64,000 bases of DNA from Rhabdophis nuchalis. Its lineage: Eukaryota; Chordata; Lepidosauria; Squamata; Natricidae. Position numbers and translations under genes: made by a program. The notes under the pieces were generated by a model, which was not told the origin of the DNA, searched no databases, and was given only the letters and a program-made list of their open reading frames with translations. Location: the NCBI GenBank assembly GCA_039707465.1, contig CM077643.1, positions 41,313,605-41,377,604 on the forward strand, in the 5' to 3' direction. This document shows, one piece after another, positions 42,506 to 54,637 of the stretch. Each line of letters begins with the position of its first letter. The first letter of the stretch is position 1.

Positions 42506-43074
42506 GCTCCCTTCTGATGGCAGAAGGGGAAAAAAGCCTCCGTATTCACATGGAAATAGTTACATTTGCCACCAACACATTGGGACTCACCTGAGTTCAG
42601 CTTGGCTTGGATTTCAATCATTCTTGCAAATATGACAACTTATAAGCTGATAAACTTCAATGTCCATCTGAGAAATGATTTGCATTTTTAATGGATCTCA
42701 TTTGATGTCATTTCAGTGATATCTGGGGATTCAATCAGGTTTCTTTCAAAACCTTGTTTGCATCTTCACAATCTCATTTTGCTTTTATTCCATGTTTTAA
42801 TTACATACCAAGTCAGGTTTATCTCATATATTAAACCTCAGAAAGAGATCTTTTAAAAACAATCAATTGATATTTAATTGCAATAGACTGGCTGCTTTAT
42901 TAAATCTAAATTAAATGCTCATGCAGGACTATTAAAAAGTTACTAGGCCATCAAATATTAAATGCAAATCTCATAGTTTCTCTGCTGACTTTGTCTTAGT
43001 TAAAGCTAACTCAAAATAGCATTTGCTTTTAGTACCAGATAGTTTGTTAGCTGAATATCTTCTTTTTTTTAACC
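42506..43074. other. No recognisable gene or repeat
   Basis: AT-rich sequence. Confidence 0.35.
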
Positions 43075-43082
43075 CCTTAAAG

Positions 43083-43506
43083 CATAGATGTTAAACTTGG
43101 GATTTACACCAGAAGAGGATGGTGTGCTTGAGGGCCACATCAGGCTTGTGTTTGACCTGGGGGGAATGGAGTGGGTGTGGCCAGGGTGGGCATGGCCAGC
43201 TCAATGGCACTCCTGTTAGGGCCGCTTGTGGTCGCCCAAGCACTCTCCCAATGAAAACGGGCTCTCAAGTTCTGTTTTTGGCTGTCAAGGCCTCCTGCAA
43301 CCCTTTGTCAATGAAAATGGAGCGGCCCTCTTGAGCTCTCTTTTCACTGGCAGAGGGTTGCAGGAAGCCGTGGCAGCCAAAAACGGAACTCAGGAGCCTG
43401 TTTTTGCTGGCAGAAGCACCGAGGGCTGGTCCTTAACTGTTTCCAGGGTGGCTCCATGGGCCAGATTTAAGTACTCATTCTCTGGGCCTTATGTTTGACA
43501 CCCTTG
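43083..43506. mobile_element. Non-autonomous hAT-type element, family C
   Basis: Begins catagatgttaaacttgg and ends cttatgtttgacacccttg, flanked by ccttaaag (43,075-43,082) and tcttaaag (43,507-43,514), 7 of 8. The body shares 'ggtgtggccagg' and GC-rich blocks with 23,884-24,196. Confidence 0.75.
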
Positions 43507-43858
43507 TCTTAAAGGGAAGCAAAAGAACAGATAGAATCCCCCCCCCCCCCAGTTGATTAGTTAAAAAACAAATCATACATCAATTGTCAAAAAGAGTAAA
43601 ACTGCAAGATAGGAATTGGAATATTTTCCATATTTTTTTTTTAAAAAAACAACCCTGGAATTTTACACTTAGGAGGGAAAAGTTTATGCAAGGAGAAAAT
43701 ACCGTTGGGATTTTTATAATTAAGCATGGTGTGAAGAATGCAAGGAAAAGTCTCTCCAATGCTAATTACATAACATTAGAAGTTGAGTTATCTGCTTAAA
43801 TTGATTAGCAAGTAGCTTCAACTTGTCAGGTTACACTGAAAAACGTAATTCCTTAAGG

Positions 43859-43985
43859 CAACCTTCCCCAGCTTGGATGCTTTCCAAATTTGTGTACTTT
43901 AGTTTCCAGAACTCTAAGCAATTTCCATGCTGTCTGTGGAATTCTAAGAACTGAAGTCCACAGTTTTGGAGAGAATCCAATTGGG
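43859..43985. mobile_element. Degenerate palindromic element
   Basis: 'caaccttccccagcttgg' followed by 'gaactctaagcaatttcc' and the inverse-like 'ggaattctaagaactgaag' suggests an old hAT-type palindrome. The left flank ccttaagg has no clear partner. Confidence 0.35.
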
Positions 43986-44247
43986 GTGGGTGGGGGAGGG
44001 AGAATTGACTTTGATTTCAGTTCTAAAGTTTATTCAGCCATAGAGGTCATTGTATAATTTACAATATTTTCTGCCTGTTGCCACCCCACCACTGAGATTT
44101 CAAGATTCCTATTGATTTCCAGCAGTAATCTATCCACAAGGAGACTGGTTAAAAGCATAGGTATGCTAGTTTTGGAACTTTGTTTTCCCAATACTTAGTA
44201 AATGTCTGTTATCAGACTCTCTGGGATGCTCCTTGTGTCTTTATGGT

Positions 44248-44470
44248 TTATTAAATTTATATACCGCACCCTTTCCCAAAAGGGACTCGGGGCGGTGCAC
44301 AGGCAATTTAAAAACATATATAAACATAACAATATACAAAATATAAAACCAGATTAAATTAGTATCCCTGTGCTAAAAAATTTAAATATGTTAAAACAAT
44401 ATCCCTAAAAACCGATTTAAAACAATCTAACTGCAGACTATGGGCAAGAAGCTATTTTACGCTAATCCAG
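44248..44470 (-). mobile_element. L2 LINE, 3' end
   Basis: 'tatataccgcaccctttccc' and 'gggactcggggcggtgcacag' are the reverse complement of an L2 3' UTR. No coding sequence. Confidence 0.7.
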
Positions 44471-44815
44471 TTTAATTGGACCCAAGGTTTTCATTGCTAC
44501 CACTACGACAGACCTTTACTTGAGCCAACTCAGTTTCAATGGTGGGACTTTGGGTTGACTAGGCTGCTTCTCTTTGCAATTGTTTCAGCTGACCAGAATT
44601 TGTGATGCACCCCAATAATTAATTTATATTTGCCCAATTGGGTGGCATATTTCAAAAACATATTTGGTTACACTGAAACTGTTCAAGATTTGTATACATA
44701 GAAGGAAAGTTATTGGCCATAATTCTGTTACATAATTCTGTTGGGGACCAGGGAACATAAACATACATGTATCAAAGCACTTGTCACAAGTCTTTTAGCT
44801 GCAGAGGGTCTATAC

Positions 44816-45269
44816 CAGGGATGGCTAACCTTTTTGTTGGGTGCCAAACATGTGAGACCACGTGCATGATGGTGTGTGTGTGCCGGCACCCAAATGCAAA
44901 GTGCACCCACACATGGACATGTGCGCACACAACCCACACTCGGTCCCCTAAGTGGCGCACTACTCGCCTCCAAGCTGAGCTTGGCATTACCTCTGGGGGA
45001 CTGGGGGAGGCTGTTTTTGCCCTCCCCAGGCTCCAGGAAAGCCTCCAGAGCCTGGGGAGGGCAAAAAATGGGCCCAACCGGCTAACTGGGAAGTGTTCTG
45101 GTAGGCCCATTGGGCCTGTTGGCCACCCTCCCCAGGCTCTGGAAGCTTTCCTGAAGCCTGAGGAGGACAAAAACGGCTCCCCTCGGCCCTCTGGAAGGCT
45201 GAAAAACATCTGGCCGGCACACACATGCGCACTGAAGCTGAGGGCAGATATGGCTCCGCGTGCCACCTG
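44816..45269. mobile_element. Non-autonomous hAT-type element, family D, truncated
   Basis: Begins cagggatggctaaccttttt, as in the 4977 copy, and ends at 'gctccgcgtgccacctg', short of the expected right terminus. No duplication is visible. The interior contains four related 'ggctctggaaag'/'ccaggctccagg'-type blocks, some in inverse orientation. Confidence 0.65.
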
Positions 45270-45552
45270 AATTATAATCTTTCAGAGGGAGTCCCTTATT
45301 TCTCCATTGGGGGCATCATACTCCTCTTTAGGTACATTCCCCTCCCCTTCTGCTACATTAAACTTTGCTAAAGCTCATCCACCATCCACCTCAACTGGAG
45401 GGAAAAGGTTTGAAAAGAGGATCATGACATATAAATCCAGCACACCATCCTCTCCTGGTGAAAATCCAAAGTTCACTGGTGATGGTGCACGCTGATGGTT
45501 TGGACAGTGTGTGATACAAATGGAACTGTTCTTGCAATATGGAAGCTTTGTC

Positions 45553-45700
45553 CTCTCTTGTCCTCTCCCCTGCCCTCTTCTCCTTTCCTCTCCTCTCTTC
45601 TCCTCTCTTCCTGAAATATGCAAGCAGCTTTCTCCTCTCCTCTCTTCCTGCAATATACAACTTCTTTCCTCTCCTCTCCTCTCCTTTGCTCTGACTGGAC
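45553..45700. repeat. (CCTCT)n-rich polypyrimidine tract
   Basis: Irregular TCTCC/TCCTC repeats with a segment ('cttcctg[a/c]aatat') duplicated at about 45,608 and 45,645. Confidence 0.85.
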
Positions 45701-45772
45701 AGAGGAAACATTTACCTTTACTTTTTTTTTTTTACGTATCAGGTTTGTCTTATGAAGATGGGTCCTCCAAAG

Positions 45773-45907
45773 CAGGGGTCTCCAACCTTTGCAACTTTAA
45801 GTCTGAAGGACTTCAGCTCCCAGAATTCTCCAGCCAGCAAAGCTGGCTGGAGAATTCTGGGAGCTGAAGTCCTTCAGACTTAAAGTTGCAAAGGTTGGAG
45901 ACCCCTG
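45773..45907. mobile_element. Palindromic hAT-type foldback element, family A
   Basis: A nearly perfect 135-bp palindrome, caggggtctccaacc to ggttggagacccctg, with a perfect 8-bp duplication ctccaaag (45,765-45,772 and 45,908-45,915). The high arm identity makes it one of the younger copies. Confidence 0.9.
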
Positions 45908-45915
45908 CTCCAAAG

Positions 45916-46785
45916 GATTCATCAAATCAAGAGAGATATGCACATCTGGGCCTCAACAAAATTCTTATTGTGTTCCTATATACTATATCAAAAGTCGGTA
46001 TCTGCTACTCATGGCTAAACATAGAAGTAATTTTAGATTATTTTGAGATACAAACTGCACTAATACCCAGCAAAGCCTTTCTTCAAATAATTGTGAATTC
46101 TTTGAATTTGTCATTGTAGAAATGGAGTCTAGAGGAAGAGCCTTCTAGGACAACTGGATCAGTTTAACTTCAAGATCATCATGCATGATATACTGGATTA
46201 TAATCCTTGGTTGAATCAAAGCTAAGAACAAAACAACACCCCCCTATCTATTTGACAATAAAATAAATGGACCTAATTTAGATATCTGACAAAGTGAAGA
46301 TGAAAAGGAAACAAGCAAAAAAAACATCCTTGGTTTTCTAAAAATACTTTACACATAGTGAGGCTGAGGAATTCAGAAATGTGACTAGTGAATTTCCTAT
46401 AGTTCATTCAGTGCAGTGTTCTATTCTGACCAATGGACACTTTCTTTCCAAGAGAAAAATGTATTCAATTAACCACTCAAATATAGTATATGCCTCCTTG
46501 CAATAGGAGCACATTTGAGGAACTAATTTTGATGAGAACAGGACAGCATCTTCCTTAATCAAGATTACAAAACCCCCTCCCACCTATGAAAACTTTGCTT
46601 GATTGATATCAGTACCACCTCCTGAATCTTCAGGATGCTATAATGCTTGTAAGCAGCTTGAGAAATTGAACCAATTATCAACTCAGCTTCTGCTCCAGAA
46701 GAAACGTTGTGAAATTGCAGCAACCTGGAGCTTCCAGGTTAGATAGTGTTCTATTGACAGGAACTGCCACTGGGTACTACCCCCA
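45916..46785. other. No recognisable feature
   Basis: AT-rich. The stretch from about 46,560 may be upstream Penelope-like sequence but is too diverged to assign. Confidence 0.3.
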
Positions 46786-46789
46786 GACA

Positions 46790-47470
46790 CTTGGACTTTC
46801 CAACTCACCTAGCCAAGAATACATTAAGGCAGAATCTTGTCCATCCCAAAGATAAAACACCCTAATTGAGCAATGTTATATATGCAGTAAAATGCAGTGA
46901 GACATTTGCTGATGTGTACATTGGAGAAACAAAACAATCACTTCACAATGCATGGCACAACATAGAAGAACAAACCTATCAAATGCACCCCATCTGCATT
47001 TGAAAGACAAAGGTCACTCTTTTGAAGACAGCAAAGTCCACATTCTGGACAGAGAGGATCGCTCATTTGAAAGAAGGGTCAAAGAGACCATCTCTATTAC
47101 AATTGAAAAACCCTCTCTCAACAGAAGGGGAGAAGGATATGACACCCATGATCTCCTGTTTACAGCACAGTCCTCTCAGCAATTCCAAGAAGGTTCCACA
47201 CCCATTTGCACTATTCAGAGATAAAGCACAAATAAATATCAGAGCCAGATGAATCTCCAAGTGGCCTCAATGACTCTCAGAAAGAGTGCTAATGACCAGA
47301 TGACCACACGGCATACAAATCCTTCCATTTTCCACCATTCAATCAGAGCTGAAGAAGTTTCTTGGAGGAGAAGCAAAACATCTCCAAGGAAAAACAAAGA
47401 AAACCCAAATGACTCTTGAAAAAGCACCTTTGGGACAACCATGACTTGGATAACTGAGAATCCCTATAGA
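46790..47470 (+). mobile_element. Penelope-like element, 3' part
   Basis: Contains a GIY-YIG endonuclease remnant followed by the non-coding tail (47,225-47,470) that recurs alone across the window. It is 5'-truncated or degraded upstream. Confidence 0.6.
46850..47224 (+). pseudogene. GIY-YIG endonuclease domain, Penelope-like
   Basis: Penelope-like elements carry a C-terminal GIY-YIG nuclease that nicks the target. Here one frame (46,868-46,985) shows SNVIYAVKC, about ten residues, then DVYIGETKQSLH, the paired GIY and YIG motifs. A frameshift follows, and the next frame (46,952-47,224) gives MAQHRR, LHLKDKGHSFEDSKVHILDR, the ED-R-FER-VKE region and EKPSLNRRGEG. The conserved downstream Glu and Asn-Arg are present. 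At least one frameshift and an upstream stop make it inactive. Confidence 0.65.
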
Positions 47471-48154
47471 CATTCCCATAGCCAAGGTACCATGGTGCTA
47501 AATGATAGTCACATCAGTGTAAATTTTGCAGAACAAATGCTGTAGTTGTGGGTTGTTTGATGATAAACTTATATTTCAGTGACCCAGAATTAACCATTAT
47601 TTTAGTTGCATGCCTTTGGAGTGCTTTCACTTCTGAAGAAAACCATAGTACTCATTAAATCTTCTAGGATGTTATAAAGATATTGCCAAGATGTGTTTTC
47701 AGAATGTACATATGGTTCCATTACAGACTCTTTTTTTGCTTTATCAGGAATATTCCCTGACAGCCTAATCACTACTTTTTATTTTCTTTTATCACAATAA
47801 TATGTCATTCTTTTGTGCTTTTTCGACATATACATTTTAAATGTCATCCTTTCTGCCCAGTTTTATTTGAGAATAAAGCTTAGTTGGTATTCACTAGTCA
47901 TGTGCATTTTTTTAAAAGAAAAATTGTTGGATTTCTAAGTTGCATTTGTTTCTGGGCCACCTGTATAGCAACAGTTTTTACATTTTTTTTAATCTGCTAA
48001 AATATATCTTACCTTCGTTATTTCATGTTGGGAGACATATTTACATCACATTGCAATTATTATGGAATCATCTTTAGAAAACCTGGCAACAAAGTTCTGA
48101 CAATAATTGAATAAAACTTGGGGTAACATCTAAAACTAATATCTCTTGTATTAG
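47471..48154. other. No recognisable gene or repeat
   Basis: AT-rich sequence. Confidence 0.35.
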
Positions 48155-48590
48155 AGTATATCCGCGACCGCCTCCTGCCCCATACATCCCTTCGACCGAT
48201 CCGCTCTCACAGAGAGGGCCTTCTCAGGGTACCGTCGGCCGGGCAATGCCGGTTGGCGGTGCCCAGGGGAAGAGCCTTCTCTGTGGCGGGCCCTGCCCTC
48301 TGGAACGACCTTCCTCCCGATCTACGCACCATCGTGGACCTCCGCCTTTTCCGCCAACGTCTTAAAACCTATTTATTCCAACAAGCCGGCCTAGCATAAC
48401 CCCGTTTCTGTTTTTTATAGGGATAATTTTAAATTTTAGAGCTTTATTAATTTTAGCACAGGGAATATTTAATTAGTTTTTTAATAATTTTGGATTTTTG
48501 TATTTTGTATGATGTGCGCCGCCCTGGGTCCTTTTTTAGGAGAAGGGCGGGGTTTAAATTTAATAAAATAAATAAATAAATAAATTAAAA
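48155..48590 (+). mobile_element. L2 LINE, 3' fragment
   Basis: Starts 'tatccgcgaccgcctcctgc', contains the C-terminal ORF end (LWNDLPPDLRT-like) and the 3' UTR 'gcgccgccctgggtcc'. Ends in (AAAT)n. Confidence 0.85.
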
Positions 48591-49630
48591 CAAAAAGTGA
48601 CTATAATGTCATGTTTCTCTCTTGTTCCTTATGTTGTTTCCTGCTTGAGTAAAGAACGTGGATTCTTTGACTACCAGATTTACTAAATACTGCTGCAAGT
48701 CTGCTATTTCACTGTCAAAACCCAGATAATTGCTGCAGGTCAGCAGCCATAATTAGCCAGATGTTGATTATTATTTCAGAATCTTTTGATCTCAAATGTA
48801 AACAGTGCATATCCAATTTCCATACTCACACTTTAAAAGAATGTAAACATTTGTGGAAGATATTTTTTTATATTAAAAAAAAAAATTATTACAGAGGCTT
48901 TTGATCTAAAATGTTGCATAGCCAATTTCTATGGAAAATTCACACTTTCAAAGAATGTAATTATTTGTTGGAAGATAATTTTTTACAATGACAACTTTGA
49001 TTTGGCTTTAAGTCTAAAGGCCTCTACTTAGGCCCTTGCTTCATTTCATTCTGATTTTCTTATCTCTCTGGACATAATTTCTTTTCACAATAAAGAAGAA
49101 AGTATATATATATATTTGTGTGTGTGTGTGCGTGCATTTTTTGCTAAACAAAAGGTTTAACAAAGTTTAGCTCCTACTTGAATAAAGGTATTTTCCTCCA
49201 CAGATAAAACCCATGGTTTTCTGAAAACTGACTGAACAAAGAGTCAACATTTCCCTGAGCACAAAATATATAATTTCCATTGTCATTACTGGTAGCTTTG
49301 GGCAAGATCTATGGTTTTTCTTATAGGCAATGGATACAATAACTAATGACTTTAAAGTAAAAAATGTAATCCAAAATGCCAAGTTGTCAAGTTAGACTGG
49401 ATAAATGACACTGAAAATTGTTTCTATAAGAGAACCATTGTCTGCCATGGAGTATGTCAGCTTGTCCTTGACAATATATCCTTTGAATTTGAAGAAGACA
49501 TGCTTTTGTGCAACAACGGCCTTGTCAAAGCAGGAAGCATCTTGGTTCTGTAGCATATTTGTATGCATATTTGCCTTCATTTGTTAGCAAGTTCTCTGCT
49601 GAAGAAGGAAGAGAACTCCATTCATTGAGG
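48591..49630. other. No recognisable gene or repeat
   Basis: AT-rich. A small (TA)n(TG)n microsatellite lies at 49,105-49,132. Confidence 0.4.
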
Positions 49631-49638
49631 GGATAGAT

Positions 49639-50455
49639 CAGACATGGGCAAACTACGGCCCGCGGGCCACATCCGGCCCGTTGGGCTTTTTAATCCAACG
49701 TGACTGACCCACACCCTCGATGTTTTAAATCCCATCGCCCCATTAAAAATTTGGACCAAAGATGGGTTATTATCCTCTTGTATCGCCACGATGCGTTCCC
49801 CCCAATAGTACAAGAAATCGCATATTTGACAACGAATACCCGCCCGGTATTTTTGTTTCCCTGTTACAGATTCGCCAGAAACAGATCTGAGTTTGCTGTC
49901 CAAACAAGTGTAGGAATGGTTGTCTGGCTCCTAAAGATATTAAATTAGTATTTTTTTAAAAAAACAAATGAGGAAACCCAGGGAGTTTAGTCGTTGTGAA
50001 AGTGTGGAGCCATCGGAAAGATACAGGAGGAGGAAGGGAAGAGCAGTCAAGAAGGAATGAAATCAGTGTCAGCGGTGGCGGTGACTGGAGTTTTCGAAGG
50101 CGTGAGCGATTTGGAATGGGGCTGCTGTTTCCTAAGTGGAAGAAATCTGCTGAGGTAACATGTGCCATTATCCCTCTGACTCCGGAGGGATAGTTCTTTT
50201 GGAGGTGGGGAGACCATTCATTTTGACGCGGGTAAAGTCCAAAGATCATATTTAACAGAATAACAGAGTTGGAAGGGACCTTGGAGGTCTTCTAGTCCAA
50301 CCCCCTGCTGAGGCAGGAAATCCTATACCATTTCAGATATATTGTTATTCAACATTTAATTTATATTAGTTCACACAAACACACCATTCTCCTATTCTGG
50401 CCTGGCTCCTCAGTCAAATTTTAGGCCCGCGAGTCAAAAGGTTTGCCCATCCCTG
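49639..50455. mobile_element. hAT-type element, family H, with a CR1 tail inside
   Basis: Begins cagacatgggcaaactacgg (then a CCCGCGGG-type block) and ends gcccgcgag...ggtttgcccatccctg. Perfect 8-bp duplication ggatagat (49,631-49,638 and 50,456-50,463). The 0.8-kb interior has no open transposase. A CR1 3' end on the minus strand ('aacagagttggaagggacc') is inserted at about 50,256-50,340. Confidence 0.85.
50256..50340 (-). mobile_element. CR1 LINE, extreme 3' end
   Basis: 'taacagaataacagagttgg' to 'ataccatttcaga' is about 85 bp of CR1 tail, inserted into the hAT-type element. Confidence 0.75.
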
Positions 50456-50694
50456 GGATAGATCCATAACCTTCTCCCTTGGAGGATTAGGTTCTCTGCA
50501 GTTAGCCTCTAAATGTAGTCTTCTGACTTTAGAATTCCATTGTCTTCTTTTAGAAATGGCCCAGTAACTCTTTTCTAAGCAGTCAACTTCCCCCTTAATT
50601 GTATTATTTTTGTATGGGTTGTTTGCTGCTGGAAACAGGTAAAAACCATAATGCCAAGACAGACATTGATTTTTGTCATTTTTGGTTGGATTCA

Positions 50695-50957
50695 GAAGAT
50701 GCAATGGGTGGAAACTAATCAAGGAGAGGAGCAACTTAGAACCGAGGAGAAATTTCCTGACATTGAGAACAATTAATCAATGGAACAGCTTGCCTCCAGA
50801 AGTTGTGAATGCCCCAAATTCCTGCAAGTCTTTAAGAAGATGTTGGATAACCACTTGTCTGAAATGGTATAGGGTTTCCTGTCTAAGCAGGGGTTGGACT
50901 AGAAGACCTCCAAGGTCCCTTCCAACTCTGTTATTCTATTCTATTCTATTCTATTTA
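50695..50957 (+). mobile_element. CR1 LINE, 3' fragment
   Basis: C-terminal ORF remnant ([18 protein letters not shown]) and 3' UTR, ending in (ATTCT)n at 50,930-50,957. Confidence 0.85.
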
Positions 50958-51803
50958 CTGAAATGATTGCATTTTTAATCACCAGAGCCTGATTCCAGGT
51001 AAAAGGCATTGGGAGTTGGAAAGTGTTTTATTTCACCTTATGTCCATTCCTAAAGAGAAACACTCTGATCTTTTCAATGCAGTTTGTGCCACCTGAGCAG
51101 ACCAATCCATCCAGATTCATTGTTCTGAGACCACTAAGAGGCCTTGGCATTTGGAAGGGGTCGACTTGTATGTAAAAGAAAGTAAGGTGCTTAAATGACC
51201 CTTGTAATAGCTCATTGGAGAGTGGAGCAATTTATCAGTTCAGGACCAACAGTCTGAGTGGTAAAAATTCACACCCAGAAAAGGTTACTGAGCATCCTGA
51301 TGGAATGAGACATTTATTGGTAAATGTCAGTTTTATCATAATCGCATGCAGGCCAGGTGTGGATTTGAGGGCAGGGGAGACTCTCCCACAAGCACATTAA
51401 AATCAAATGAAATAAAAACTTTTGCTTCAAAAACAAGACACTACCTGCTCTGATAAACAGGAGTGAAAGAGAACTCAGTGTGAAGAACAAAAACATAACA
51501 TTTAGTAATTTACCACAAATGGCGTGTCTTAAGCTACCTGTTATCTTAAGGCATGGTTTGCATGCCAACAGTATGGCGATTAAAACTGGCTGACTTCATA
51601 GAACAAGCCATAAATCACGGTTTGCAAATCACAGTGGCTATATTCACACAATATACTGAGCCAAAGCTAACGACGTTACAGTTCGGCATGATTTAGGTAT
51701 GTTGTTTTTGGTTTATGTTAGCTCTGCAGAACTTCAGGAAGAAAGAGCTTCAATCTGCTGCTGACTCCAGATAGAGTCCTGCATTGGCTCAAGCTTTGGA
51801 GAT
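50958..51803. other. No recognisable gene or repeat
   Basis: Nothing supported. Confidence 0.35.
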
Positions 51804-52397
51804 AATAATACAATACAATAGCAGAGTTGGAAGGGACCTTGTAGGTCTTCTAGTCCAACCCCCTGCGTGGGCAGGAACCTTATACCATTTCAGACAAATG
51901 GCTATCTAACATCTTCTTAAAGACTTCCAGGGTTGGGGCATTCACAACTTCTGGAGGCAAGCTGTTCCAGAAGTTAATTGTTCTAACTGTCAGGAAATTT
52001 CTCCTTAGTTCTAAGTTGCTTCTCTCCTTGATTAGTTTCCACCCATTCATTGCTTCTTGTCCTGCCCCCAGGTGCCTTGGAGAATAGTTTGACTCCCTCT
52101 TCTTTGTGGCACCCTCTGAGATATCGGAACACTGCTATCATGTCTCCCCTGGTCCTTCTCTTCATCAAACTAGACATACCCAGCTCCTGCAACCGTTCTT
52201 CATATGTTTTAGTCTCCAGTCCCCTAATCATCTTGGTTGCTCTTCTCTGCACTCTTTCCAGAGTCTCCACGTCTTTTCTACATCGTGGCGACCAAAACTG
52301 TATGCAGTATTCCAAGTGTGGCCTTACCAAGGCATTATAAAGTGGCATTAACACTTCACGTGATCTAGATTCTATCCCGTGAAGTGTTAATGCCACT
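51804..52397 (-). mobile_element. CR1 LINE, young subfamily, with a 5' snapback
   Basis: Minus strand, tail 'aatacaatacaatagcag' at 51,804-51,825. The ORF remnant 52,396-51,983 reads [13 protein letters not shown] through [13 protein letters not shown]. The 5' end carries a 20-bp perfect inverted repeat (52,341-52,360 against 52,378-52,397). Confidence 0.85.
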
Positions 52398-52398
52398 G

Positions 52399-53652
52399 AT
52401 CATAGATACTCACCTATGATCCTAGAAAATCATTTTCACAATGCTTTTTCCCCACATGCCCTAAAAATCCTCACTACAGTCTCTGATATGTTAGGACTGC
52501 ATTGTGCATTATGTGCAGGAACTGTACATAAAGTATATAGAAGGATGGTGTGTGTGTGTGTGTGTATGGGTGTGCGTGTGCGTGCATGCACACATTTCTG
52601 TCATGCTTTTTTTGCAGAGCTGAGATTCACAGCCATTCTGAGCAATTAATTGGCAGGTAATTAATTAGGTCTGTGTAACGTTTCAAATTCCATTTGGAAA
52701 AGGTGTCTCAGGAATGCAAATGCAGCCCTCATTTGCATCACACCAGAGTGTCTGCATCAGTTTCTAGGACTGCACAGCCGTTGTAAGGAAGCTTCTATTG
52801 CAGCTGTACATTCTTAGAAATAGACATGGCTGTTTTAATGAATTGTAGACAGATGCTGCCACTACTCTCCTGTGCTTTCCGAAGCACCTCTTCTGAATCA
52901 GATCTTAAACATGGCCCACCTCTATTAATCATGCAATATATAATTAGTTTATGAAATTTGATGGACTGAATGAATTATTGCTACTGACTTAAACTGTCAT
53001 TAATCTGAAGGGTCTTTTAAAAAAGGGATGGACACAGAAAGCAATGCAGTTGTAGAGCTGCAGAATAAATAGGAGATTTATGAGATAAATGAGGAGATTT
53101 CTTGGAGACTTTGCAGAAGCTTTTGGATAATCAGAAGAAGGAGAATTGGATGCCAAATGATATTATCTTTGGGGATGATATAGCTGGCTTCTCTTGAAAG
53201 GCAGACAGTTTCTTCCACCATAATGGGTATGTATACACTATTAAGAAGTGCTCCTCTTCACCAGTTCAGATATCAGTCACATGGACCGATCAGCACACAG
53301 TCCAGATGTGGGGTGACCTTACTATCCACTTCCCAACCACCTGCGCACATGACCTTGGTTCCCAGGGGAAATAATGTTGTTTTGGTTATAGCACTCCAAC
53401 TACCTCTACATCCCCCTCCCTATCCATCATCTCCAGTCTGTGTCAGCACTGAAGATTTAAAGAAAGGAAAAACCCCAGGAGGATAGTAAGATGGCCACCA
53501 TCTAGCCACTTTCAGGGTTGACAGCAGACCACTGAGTTGTGTTCAGTGTTAGATTATCTGATGTGCTGTCTTATTTTGGTCTGTGTGTCTGTTCCAGAGA
53601 GAAATGGGAAACACAGGTGAAGTATGCCAAGAGTATATGTTTCTCTGGAGTC
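52399..53652. other. No recognisable gene; short (TG)n
   Basis: A (TG)n tract lies at 52,548-52,585. The rest is AT-rich with no supported feature. Confidence 0.4.
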
Positions 53653-53660
53653 ATCTAAAC

Positions 53661-54469
53661 CAGGGGTCACCAACCTTTGCAACTTTAAGTCTGAAGTTGT
53701 GACATCCCGGCTGGATTATTGTAACGCTCTCTACATGGGGCTCCCCTTGAGGTGCACTCGAAAGCTATAGTTAGTTCAGAATGCGGCCGCGCGGGTGATT
53801 ATGGGTGCCCCAAGGCAAGCCCACATAACACCTCTCCTGCGCGAGCTGCACTGGCTGCCTGTGGCCTTTCGAGTGCACTTCAAGGTGTTGACGACCATCT
53901 TCAAATCGCTCCATGGCTCGGGGCCTAGCTATATACGAGACCACCTCCTGCCCCATACATCCCTTCGCCCGATCCGCTCCCACAGAGAGGGTCTTCTACG
54001 GGTGCCGTCGGCCGGGCAATGCCGGTTGGCGACGCCCAGGGGAAGGGCCTTCTCTGTGGCGGGCCCAGCCCTCTGGAACGACCTACTCCCTGACCTACGC
54101 ACTATCTCGGACCTCCGCCTCTTCCGCCAACGTCTTAAGACATATCTATTCCAACAAGCTGGCCTGGCATAGCCCCCCATTTCTGACATTTTATACATAA
54201 ATTGTAATTAGCAGGGTTTTAAATGGGTTTTTAGCACGGGTTTAATAATTTAATATGTTTTTAATGATATATATTGTTTTTGTTATGGTTTTTAAAATGC
54301 CTGTGCGCCGCCCTGGGTCCTAACAAGGAGAAGGGCGGGGTATAAATCCGAAATAAATAAATAAATAAATGAAGGACTTCAGCTCCCAGAATTCTCCAGC
54401 AAAGCTGGCTGGAGAATTCTGGGAGCTGAAGTCCTTCAGACTTAAAGTTGCAAAGGTTGGGGACCCCTG
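53661..54469. mobile_element. Palindromic hAT-type foldback element, family A, split by L2
   Basis: Left arm start 53,661-53,696 (caggggtcaccaacc), the remainder 54,371-54,469. Perfect 8-bp outer duplication atctaaac (53,653-53,660 and 54,470-54,477). With the L2 removed it is a palindrome of about 135 bp. Confidence 0.9.
53697..54370 (+). mobile_element. L2 LINE, 5'-truncated
   Basis: Encodes the L2 C-terminal domain (SRLDYCNALYMGLPLRC-type start, then MIMGAPRQAHITPLLRELHW to QQAGLA at 54,172). The 3' UTR ends 'gcgccgccctgggtcc' with an (AAAT)n tail. A 5-bp 'tgaag' occurs on both sides (53,692-53,696 and 54,370-54,374). Confidence 0.85.
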
Positions 54470-54637
54470 ATCTAAACCATGAAGGTCATCCCAGCTGCCC
54501 ATCTAAAGCAAAGCCGTCTCTAATACGATAAAGCACGATAAAGGAAAATGTTGGGTTTTAATGTTGCCATGAAGAAGAAAATCTGGAGTTATAAACAGGA
54601 TTACACTGGGATTATGAAACACAAGAAACATGATGTC

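Noticed and set aside
44784..45270. 167- and 160-codon frames on opposite strands
   Set aside because: Composition effect of the GC-rich family D element; no domain, no start context, no conservation between copies.
46850..47224. GIY-YIG sequence as bacterial or mobile-intron contamination
   Set aside because: It is continuous with a tail repeat found many times in the same DNA, has eukaryotic retroelement context, and is frameshifted.
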